NCBI GenBank assembly: GCA_014383605.1
Contig: JACNHM010000534.1
Location: 1-5,636, forward strand
Direction of reading: 5' to 3'
DNA from: Chloroflexota bacterium
Lineage (GTDB): Bacteria > Chloroflexota > Anaerolineae > UBA3071
Length of the DNA stretch: 5,636 nt
The notes under the pieces were generated by a model, which saw nothing but the letters and a program-made list of their open reading frames with translations, searched no databases and was not told the origin of the DNA. Numbering within the stretch: the stretch's first letter is position 1; the number at the start of each line of letters is the position of its first letter. Made by a program: the position numbers and the translations under genes. Positions 1 to 5,286 of the stretch are shown piece after piece.

Positions 1-1
1 G

Positions 2-616
2 GAAGGCAACGTGGGCGCGGGCACGGGTATGAGCGGCTTCGAATTCAAAGGGGGCATCGGCAGCAGCTCGCGTCGGCTGGAGGAAGCACACGGGGGCTAC
101 ACCGTGGGCGCGCTGGTGGTGCTCAACTGTGGCCGGCGACGGCAATTGCTGATCCAGGGACTGCCCGTGGGCCAGGCGCTGGCCGACTGGCCTGGCGATC
201 CCACGCCGGAGGGTGGCTCCATCATCATGGTGCTGGCCACCGACGCGCCGTTGGACGCACGGCAACTGGGCCGGCTGGCCCGCCGGGCGCCGCTGGGCCT
301 GGGCCGCACCGGCGCGGTGGCCACGCACCGCAGCGGCGATTTCGTGGTCGCCTTTTCCACAGCGCAGCGACTGCCACACCACTCCGAGCATCCCACGCAC
401 ACGCTGACCGTGCTGGCGGAGGATGGGCAGACTCTCAACTGGCTGTTCCAGGCCGCGGTCGAGGCCACGGAGGAAGCGATCATCAACGCGCTGTGCATGG
501 CGGAGACGATGATGGGGCGCGAAGGGCACGTGCGCTATGCGCTGCCGTTGGAGCAGTTGGTGGAGCTTCGGCAGACGCACGGGCACATCGGAGCGGGAGT
601 GCCGCCTGCGCAGTGA
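2..616 (+). CDS. P1/S58 family (DmpA-like) self-processing aminopeptidase, C-terminal part, 5' end outside window
   Basis: The reading frame is already open at the left edge (first full codon 2-4) and ends at TGA 614-616, giving 204 visible residues. The start GNVGAGTGM followed by FKGGIGSSSR is typical of the DmpA/BapA family of L-aminopeptidase/D-esterases (Ntn-hydrolase-like, MEROPS S58). The sequence GGSIIMVLATDAPL contains the expected autoproteolysis site: family members cleave before a Ser that becomes the N-terminal nucleophile of the beta subunit. Here that Ser is codon 218-220, leaving a beta chain of 132 residues, close to the family size. VVLNCG upstream probably supplies the conserved Asn of the active site. 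ARRAPLGLGRTG and HRSGDFVVAFST are further family blocks. No signal peptide can be judged because the N-terminus is missing. The family removes N-terminal residues from small peptides or amides, including D- or beta-amino acids in some members; the substrate here cannot be predicted. Confidence 0.9.
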   Translation, partial: EGNVGAGTGMSGFEFKGGIGSSSRRLEEAHGGYTVGALVVLNCGRRRQLLIQGLPVGQALADWPGDPTPEGGSIIMVLATDAPLDARQLGRLARRAPLGLGRTGAVATHRSGDFVVAFSTAQRLPHHSEHPTHTLTVLAEDGQTLNWLFQAAVEATEEAIINALCMAETMMGREGHVRYALPLEQLVELRQTHGHIGAGVPPAQ

Positions 617-634
617 AGCGACGAAGGACGAAGT

Positions 635-746
635 CGGTAGACTGGTACATTGGGAAACTGGTAGATTGGTAGACCGGCAGGTTGGTGAAGTGACGCCAGT
701 CACCCAGTCACCAATGTACCAATTTACGAGTATACCAATCTACCGA
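635..746. repeat. Foldback array of 8-nt units upstream of the zinc-ribbon gene
   Basis: The left arm (635-690) is seven consecutive octamers in exact 8-nt phase: cggtagac, tggtacat, tgggaaac, tggtagat, tggtagac, cggcaggt, tggtgaag. After a short centre (gtgac at 690-694 pairs with gtcac at 699-703), the right arm (699-746) is six octamers in phase: gtcaccca, gtcaccaa, tgtaccaa, tttacgag, tataccaa, tctaccga. These are largely complementary to the left units. Perfect complementary blocks include tggtacattgg (643-653) with ccaatgtacca (711-721), and ggtagattggta (660-671) with taccaatctacc (733-744). The array fills nearly the whole gap between the peptidase stop and the ribosome binding site of the next gene. 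In RNA it could form a long imperfect hairpin and act as a transcription or processing barrier. Confidence 0.85.
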
Positions 747-750
747 CCCT

Positions 751-756
751 GGAGGT
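751..756 (+). promoter_or_regulatory. Ribosome binding site for the zinc-ribbon gene
   Basis: GGAGGT lies 5 nt before the ATG at 762. It decides the start of the zinc-ribbon gene against the longer open frame from 537, which would run through the foldback array. It begins only 4 nt after the array ends. Confidence 0.8.
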
Positions 757-761
757 GTCTT

Positions 762-998
762 ATGCCTGATTGTCCCAATTGCGGCACGTGGAATCCTGAC
801 GACAAGCGGATATGTTGGCGTTGCCAGACGGAGATGCCCAAACCGCAGCCGGAGAAGAAGCCACGGCGTATCCTGGGCTTGCCCATGTGGACCTGGGTGA
901 TCCTGGCCTTGCTGGCAATTGTGTGGGTGGCGATCACCTGCGGGGCACCGCAGCTCTTCGCCCCGCCTGCGGTCGGTCTGGTTGGTCTATTGGTCTGA
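762..998 (+). CDS. Small zinc-ribbon protein with one transmembrane segment, unknown function
   Basis: A 78-residue protein with two CxxC pairs near the N-terminus (CPNC at 4-7, CWRC at 18-21), a short zinc ribbon of the zinc_ribbon_2/DUF-type seen at the N-terminus of many membrane-anchored bacterial proteins. A Pro/Lys/Arg-rich linker (about 24-37, KPQPEKKPRR) follows, then a hydrophobic helix (about 41-60, WTWVILALLAIVWVAI). The positive linker before the helix suggests that the zinc ribbon is cytoplasmic and the C-terminus outside (positive-inside rule). The start is supported by GGAGGT at 751-756. The last residues, VGLVGLLV, are encoded by the 8-nt ggtc repeats of the second foldback array, and the TGA stop (996-998) lies inside a repeat unit, so the repeat may have replaced or extended the original C-terminus. 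No specific function can be assigned; roles in protein contacts or membrane signalling are only guesses. Confidence 0.75.
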   Translation: MPDCPNCGTWNPDDKRICWRCQTEMPKPQPEKKPRRILGLPMWTWVILALLAIVWVAITCGAPQLFAPPAVGLVGLLV

Positions 999-1088
999 TG
1001 GTCAATTGGTCTTTTTGACCGTATGACCACGGCCACTCGACTACTTGACTATGCGACCACCCGACCATATGACCATATGACCGATCAA
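971..1088. repeat. Second foldback array of 8-nt units, spanning the zinc-ribbon gene end and the mutY start
   Basis: The left arm has octamers in exact phase at 983, 991, 999 and 1007 (tggtctat, tggtctga, tggtcaat, tggtc), with more degenerate ggtc units from 971. The centre is ggtc-ttttt-gacc (1008-1020). The right arm has gacc or gact every 8 nt at 1017 and 1025, and again at 1039, 1047, 1055, 1063, 1071 and 1079 (degenerate ggcc at 1031). It includes the perfect tandem gaccatatgaccatatgacc (1063-1082). GGTC units on the left are complementary to GACC units on the right, so the arms can pair in several registers. It has the same design as the array at 635-746 but a different unit. The T run sits in the loop rather than after the stem, so it is not a standard intrinsic terminator. 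Confidence 0.8.
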
Positions 1089-2156
1089 AAGCAGTTTCGT
1101 GCCCTCACGCAACGGCTATTGGCCTGGACGGCGGAGTGGTTGCCCGATTTCCCCTGGCGGCGCACGAAAGACCCCTACGCCATCTGGGTGGCGGTGGTCA
1201 TGCTGCAACAGACGCAAGTGGCCACGGTGCTCCCCTACTACCACCATTTCCTGGATCGCTTCCCCACTCTGTCCGATCTGGCCGCCGCCGACCTCGACGA
1301 CGTGCTCAAAGCCTGGGAAGGGTTGGGCTACTACGCCCGTGCCCGTAACCTGCATGCCGCCGCCTGTCTGGTGCTGGAGCGACATGGCGGCCAGCTCCCC
1401 ACCGACCGTGAACAGCTCCTGGCCCTGCCTGGCATCGGTGAGTACACCGCCGGGGCCGTCCTGAGCATCGGTTTCGGCCAGGACGAGCCGGCGGTGGATG
1501 GCAACGTCCGCCGTGTGTTGTGCCGGCTGTTCGGTGTAGACGATGACCTGCGCAAGGCAGCCACCCAGCAGCGCTTGCGCGAGCTGGCCCGCCGTTTGCT
1601 GCCGCCAGGGCAGGCCGGGGACTTCAATCAGGGGTTGATGCAATTCGGAGCGGTGGTCTGCACGGCCCGGCAGCCTCAATGCAGTGTTTGCTCCCTCACC
1701 AGACTATGCGAAGGACACCGTTTGGGCCGGCAGGAAGAACTGCCCCGGCGCGTTCCCCGCCGCCCCGTGCCGCACTATGAGGTCACGGCGGCGGTGATCT
1801 GGAACGACGATGGCCGCGTGCTTATCGCCCAGAGGAAGGCCGGGGACATGCTGGGCGGGCTGTGGGAGTTTCCCGGCGGCCGGCGCGAGCCGGGCGAGAC
1901 GCTGGCCGAATGCTTGCAACGGGAGATGCGGGAGGAACTGGATCTGGAGATCGCTGTCGGTGAGCCGGTGACGATCGTGCGTCACGCCTACAGCCACTTC
2001 CGCATCACCTTGCACGCTTTCCACTGCCGCGTGGTGAGCGGCGAACCGCAAGCGCTGGGCTGCGCCGACTTCCGCTGGGTGCAGCTCAGCGAGTTGGCCC
2101 GCTTCCCCTTCTCCGTGGCCGATCAGAAGATCATTGTTGCGCTACACCCCCAATAA
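1077..2156 (+). CDS. mutY: MutY-type A/G-specific adenine DNA glycosylase with Nudix-like C-terminal domain; catalytic Glu replaced by Val
   Basis: MutY removes adenine mispaired with 8-oxoguanine in base-excision repair. The 359-aa protein from ATG 1077 matches the usual family length (E. coli about 350). The open frame extends upstream to ATG 1023, but those 18 residues are translated foldback repeat; neither start has a clear Shine-Dalgarno. Visible features: PWR near residue 27; VMLQQTQVATVLPYY (41-55); GLGYYARARNLHAA (82-95); helix-hairpin-helix LPGIGEYTAGA (117-127); catalytic Asp141 in VDGNVRRV; [4Fe-4S] cysteines C195-x6-C202-x2-C205-x5-C211. The C-terminal domain carries the HAYSH motif (303-307), equivalent to the FSH loop that reads 8-oxoG. 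Oddities: the Glu expected just before VMLQQT (E. coli Glu37) is Val40 (codon 1194-1196, GTG), and the Nudix box GGRREPGE...REMREEL (267-288) is nearly complete, whereas it is degenerate in well-studied MutY proteins. Assignment to the family is secure; glycosylase activity is uncertain. Confidence 0.93.
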   Translation: MTDQKQFRALTQRLLAWTAEWLPDFPWRRTKDPYAIWVAVVMLQQTQVATVLPYYHHFLDRFPTLSDLAAADLDDVLKAWEGLGYYARARNLHAAACLVLERHGGQLPTDREQLLALPGIGEYTAGAVLSIGFGQDEPAVDGNVRRVLCRLFGVDDDLRKAATQQRLRELARRLLPPGQAGDFNQGLMQFGAVVCTARQPQCSVCSLTRLCEGHRLGRQEELPRRVPRRPVPHYEVTAAVIWNDDGRVLIAQRKAGDMLGGLWEFPGGRREPGETLAECLQREMREELDLEIAVGEPVTIVRHAYSHFRITLHAFHCRVVSGEPQALGCADFRWVQLSELARFPFSVADQKIIVALHPQ

Positions 2157-2186
2157 GCTGGGGGCTCCGAACCTCGCGACACCACC
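2147..2186 (+). repeat. 40-nt hairpin repeat, copy 1, overlapping the mutY stop codon
   Basis: CCCCCA (2147-2152) pairs with TGGGGG (2159-2164) around a 6-nt loop and is followed by the tail CTCCGAACCTCGCGAC and ACCACC. It is identical to copy 2 (2238-2277) at 36 of 40 positions. The mutY TAA (2154-2156) lies within the loop, so the last mutY codons are repeat-derived or the repeat inserted at the gene end. Confidence 0.85.
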
Positions 2187-2417
2187 CAACTCGGCGATCG
2201 TCGGTTGCTGTTCCGCGCATCCAGAAGTGCGCTGCCCCCCCCAACAAGTTGGGGACTCCGAACCTCGCGACGCCACCGTGCCACGCCGAACAACCTGCCG
2301 AGGTCGGGGCCGATAGCGGTAAAGAGGCCCAAATCATCCAGGGTCACCTGGTGACTGCTCAAGGGTACTGACGCTGCTCTGCAGAGTGAGAATCGGTATG
2401 AACTCAGGTGCTGATGG
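2157..2417. other. Non-coding gap between convergent mutY and subtilase genes
   Basis: This 261-nt stretch separates two convergent genes. It contains most of copy 1 and all of copy 2 of the 40-nt hairpin repeat. It also holds a small perfect palindrome GTCACC-T-GGTGAC (2343-2355) and CTCTGCAGAG (2377-2386). I see no convincing gene. The short open frames here read through the repeats and have no ribosome binding site or recognisable product. No classic GC-hairpin plus T-run terminator is visible for either gene, so the repeat hairpins are the best candidates for transcript-end structures. Confidence 0.7.
2238..2277 (+). repeat. 40-nt hairpin repeat, copy 2
   Basis: CCCCAA (2239-2244) pairs with TTGGGG (2249-2254) around a CAAG loop, followed by the shared tail CTCCGAACCTCGCGAC (2256-2271) and GCCACC. 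Relative to copy 1, differences within the hairpin include a better-paired inner stem (AAC...GTT instead of AAT...GCT). The copies are 51 nt apart. Confidence 0.85.
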
Positions 2418-5255
2418 CTACAGCGCCTCCCTGAAGATCAGGGGCACGTACAGTTCTCGGGCAATGGCACCCAGGCGCGGCAATTCCAGATCGGACAGCG
2501 TCACCTCCAGGGTGAAGGCATCGCCGAGAGCGGCACCCGCTGCCGGCTTCAGGTAGAAGGTGTAGCTGCCATCAGACGTGGCGACGCCCACAGCGAGCTC
2601 CTGGCTGCCGTCGGCGAAGAGGGCCGGGCCGCTCAGGGCAGCGGTCAGTGTCGCCGGCACAGGGATGTTGCCATGGCTGACCTCCGCCGCGGCACCGCGG
2701 AAGGTCAGCAGTAGAGGCACGTTAGGGTCACGCCAACTGAGCCAGGGGCCGATGGGTGTGGGTGTCGGCGTCGGTGTGGGCGTGGGGGGCGGTGTGCTGG
2801 TGGGTGTGCTCGTTGGTGTGGGAGTGGCGGTAGGGGTCGGGGTCGGGGTGCTGGTGGGAGTGGGAGGCGACACGGCCCTGGCGGCAGCCAGGACGTCCAA
2901 CTTGCCGTGGCCCCAGCGGTTGTTAGGCACGTTGCCGGTGAAGGAATCGGAACGGGCCTGGCCGGTGAGAGCGTCCTTCAACTGCCGCACATCCAGATCA
3001 CGGTTCAGGCTGAGGAGCAGGGCCACGGCGCCGGTCACGTGGGGCGCGGCCATGGATGTGCCTGCGGCAAGCCCGTGGCGGCCATCCTGGCAGACGTAGG
3101 CAGCCGAGGGATACATCGCACCGTAGCCGCCGACGGGCGATTGGCTCGACAAGGCTGAACAGATCATCTGCCCCGGCGCGCTGATGTCCGGCTTCCGCCG
3201 GCCATCGCGGGTGGGCCCGTCGCTGGAAAAGGCGGCCCTGTCCCCGACGGTGGCCTGGACGGATCGAAGAGCACCATTCGCATCGGTCCATTGGTTCTTG
3301 GTGGTGTAGGCGCCGACGGTGATGGCCTGACGGGCTGTGCCGGGCATCCCCACCCGCAGGCGGTCGTCCACGTGGCAAGAGAATTCCGTCCCCTGAATCC
3401 AGGCGTCGAAGTGCCCGCTGGTCACCGCGTCGCCATGCAGGATGAAGCGCCACTGGCCGGGGATGGCGGCGTACACGAGCAGGAAGATCTCTTTGTCGCC
3501 ATTGTAGGGATCGTTGGCGCTGGATTCAACGCAGATCACGTTGCTCCCGCTGGCGTAACATCCGTCATCACCCGGCGAGATGGGCACAGGGTCAAGGCCA
3601 GCACCGGTGGGGTCGCGAAAGCCGATGCCCAAGGTGTCTGAACCTGGATACCAAACGTCCATCAAGGCCAGCGTGACCGATGGGTTTTGAAAGCATAACT
3701 CGTTCGTGCCGTTCTGGGGCACTGTGCCGCTGGCGTGGATGTGCTCGTCGCCTTCGTTGCCAGCCGCTACCACCACGGCCTTGCCCCGTTTGCCCGCACC
3801 GACCAGGTCATCTATGGCCTGCTCGTGGAGAGACGTGCCATCGTGGGGGCCAAGGTGTCCGGTCAAGCTCATGTTGGCTACGTACGGCAGACCCAGTTCG
3901 TGGGCCTTCTGGTCAATGAAAGCCAAAGCGTTCACCACATCGGAAGAGCTGAAGGCGCCGATGTAATCCCTGGCCACCCGCACGGCAATGAGCTGAGCCT
4001 GGGGGGCCATCCCCTTGAAGGTGCCGGCCGGCAAGCCGCCGCCGGTGGCCCGGCCATTGCCGGCGGCGGAGCCGGCCACGTGGGTGCCATGTCCCACCTG
4101 ATCCGTCATGCGCAGCGAGCGGTTCAGGTGCAGGTTCCAAAAGACCAATGTCCCGCTGTTGCCCCAAGCGTGATCAGAGACGGTCAGCCGCCAGTTGCCC
4201 TGCATACTTTGTCCATTGCAGGCTGTGGTGGTGAAGGTACCGATGAGGTCATAGCGGTCGCCGCCGCTGCGGCTGCGCAGTGTCGTTTTGTTGCCCGAAG
4301 GGCACGTCAGGGTAACTTTCAGGTCGCCGACATGAGGATGGGTGACGTACAGCTCCACAGCCACGGCACTGATCGTGACATTCTCGGCCACGGCGATCTG
4401 GGAGGTGACGCCGCTGGCGGAGTTGTCAGGAATGGACTTGGGGGTGTCGGCGCTGGCATGGAAGTAGCCCGGACTAGCCAGGGCGGCATTGATCTGGGCT
4501 TCGCTGTACATCGTGCCGCCGGCGAAATCAGGACCGTCCAGGTCGCCGTCACTGTCGGGATCGCCCGGGTCGCTGAAGTCGAGCAGATACCTGATGCGGG
4601 TCGTGCCATCGGAGCGGATGAAATCGGGATGGAAGGGATCAATCCCGCTGTCAATGACCCCGACCACAACGCCGGCTCCGCGGCTGCCGAGGTCGCTCCA
4701 GACCTGTGGGGCCTGGGTTTCGGGCACACTCACATCATTGGTCGGCTGCAAGAGCTGGCTGGCGGCGATGAAGACCACGGAGGGCAGGCTGGCTACCTCA
4801 TCCAGGCGGGAGAAAGGGAGGTATGCCGTGGCGACGTCGCCGATGGTAGCCGGCACGGGTATGCCCCGCGCGCGCAGTTCCCGGGCATCATCTGTGGTCT
4901 GGATCAGGACGTGGGCCCCGGGCTGGGGCGCGGCCAGATGCAGGGCTATCTGCTGAGCCATCCCCATGGCGACGGCGTCGAGAGCTTCCGCCTCGGGGCC
5001 GACGGCGGATGGTGCGGCCGACGGCACACGAAGCCGTTCCGTCTCGCTCCAGAGGTGGAAGGCCAGGCGCAGTTGGGCATCCAGCTTGGTCGTCATGGCC
5101 ACTGAGCGGTCTACGGGCGCGGACACACGGTGCCAGGCCTTGTCGGGGTCGGGGGCGGAACGAGCAGCGGGAGCCGCGCCGGTTTGAGGGGCGCTGCTCA
5201 CCAGGACGAGCAGCAGCACGAGGGGCGCGAGTCTCCACAATCGTTGCCTGGGCAT
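2418..5255 (-). CDS. Secreted subtilisin-like serine protease (S8) with internal P/homoB-like domain, jelly-roll-type insertion, Pro-Thr linker and C-terminal module
   Basis: A 945-aa exported endopeptidase. Residues 1-30 form a Sec signal peptide (RLWRL, then APLVLLLVLVSS, cleavage probably after an AxA near 28-31). A propeptide-like region runs to about 190. The catalytic triad is Asp202 (VGVIDSGID), His389 (GHGTHVAG) and Ser734 (GTSMAAPHV), with oxyanion Asn500 (AAGNEG). Between Asp and His lie an acidic loop (DPDSDGDLDG, 232-241) and a P/homoB-like domain (about 275-378) with IPDN, THPHVGDLKVTL, GNWRLTVSD and GTLVFWNLHL. Between Asn500 and Ser734 is a beta-rich insertion (about 505-630; DVWYPGSDTLGIGF, GQWRFILHG) like the jelly-roll insert of CspA-like S8 proteases. 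Residues 797-834 are a Pro-Thr linker, followed by a 107-residue module ending in ELYVPLIFREAL, shared with the upstream gene. Start ATG 5253-5255 has GAAGGAG 8 nt upstream. It lies 31 nt after the preceding gene, probably in one operon. Substrate unknown. Confidence 0.93.
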   Translation of the reverse strand: MPRQRLWRLAPLVLLLVLVSSAPQTGAAPAARSAPDPDKAWHRVSAPVDRSVAMTTKLDAQLRLAFHLWSETERLRVPSAAPSAVGPEAEALDAVAMGMAQQIALHLAAPQPGAHVLIQTTDDARELRARGIPVPATIGDVATAYLPFSRLDEVASLPSVVFIAASQLLQPTNDVSVPETQAPQVWSDLGSRGAGVVVGVIDSGIDPFHPDFIRSDGTTRIRYLLDFSDPGDPDSDGDLDGPDFAGGTMYSEAQINAALASPGYFHASADTPKSIPDNSASGVTSQIAVAENVTISAVAVELYVTHPHVGDLKVTLTCPSGNKTTLRSRSGGDRYDLIGTFTTTACNGQSMQGNWRLTVSDHAWGNSGTLVFWNLHLNRSLRMTDQVGHGTHVAGSAAGNGRATGGGLPAGTFKGMAPQAQLIAVRVARDYIGAFSSSDVVNALAFIDQKAHELGLPYVANMSLTGHLGPHDGTSLHEQAIDDLVGAGKRGKAVVVAAGNEGDEHIHASGTVPQNGTNELCFQNPSVTLALMDVWYPGSDTLGIGFRDPTGAGLDPVPISPGDDGCYASGSNVICVESSANDPYNGDKEIFLLVYAAIPGQWRFILHGDAVTSGHFDAWIQGTEFSCHVDDRLRVGMPGTARQAITVGAYTTKNQWTDANGALRSVQATVGDRAAFSSDGPTRDGRRKPDISAPGQMICSALSSQSPVGGYGAMYPSAAYVCQDGRHGLAAGTSMAAPHVTGAVALLLSLNRDLDVRQLKDALTGQARSDSFTGNVPNNRWGHGKLDVLAAARAVSPPTPTSTPTPTPTATPTPTSTPTSTPPPTPTPTPTPTPIGPWLSWRDPNVPLLLTFRGAAAEVSHGNIPVPATLTAALSGPALFADGSQELAVGVATSDGSYTFYLKPAAGAALGDAFTLEVTLSDLELPRLGAIARELYVPLIFREAL
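2754..2867 (-). repeat. Low-complexity DNA encoding the Pro-Thr linker
   Basis: About 38 codons of alternating Pro and Thr (some Ser, Ala) form a C-rich strand on the coding side and a G/T-rich plus strand. Such linkers usually separate folded domains of exported proteins and may be glycosylated. The plus strand includes four or more G-runs in 2833-2864 that fit a G-quadruplex motif. Confidence 0.85.
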
Positions 5256-5263
5256 AGTGCAGG

Positions 5264-5270
5264 CTCCTTC
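5264..5270 (-). promoter_or_regulatory. Ribosome binding site for the subtilase gene
   Basis: GAAGGAG on the minus strand lies 8 nt before the ATG at 5255-5253 and fixes that start. It is within the 31-nt spacer after the upstream gene's stop, so no separate promoter is needed. Confidence 0.8.
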
Positions 5271-5286
5271 GCCAGGGCGCTGCGGG

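Noticed and set aside
537..761. Longer start for the zinc-ribbon gene
   Set aside because: It would overlap the peptidase gene and translate the foldback array; the GGAGGT 5 nt before ATG 762 and the CPNC motif right after it support the short form.
1008..1020. ggtc-ttttt-gacc as an intrinsic terminator
   Set aside because: The T run is in the loop instead of following the stem, and the inner stem is only 4 bp.
1116..1679. 187-codon open frame on the minus strand inside mutY
   Set aside because: Antisense shadow of conserved MutY sequence, without a ribosome binding site or recognisable family.
2147..2277. Two 40-nt repeats with a 51-nt spacer as a minimal CRISPR
   Set aside because: Only two copies, one overlapping the mutY stop codon; no leader, no third repeat and no cas gene. 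The hairpin plus conserved tail fits an interspersed repeat better.
2134..2362. Short open frames between mutY and the subtilase on both strands
   Set aside because: Their translations are read-through of the hairpin repeats and have no ribosome binding site or family resemblance.
3735..5105. 456-codon open frame on the plus strand opposite the subtilase
   Set aside because: It is antisense to a secure subtilase gene in GC-rich DNA, where long antisense frames are common. Its translation shows no recognisable domain or start signal and mirrors the protease codons.
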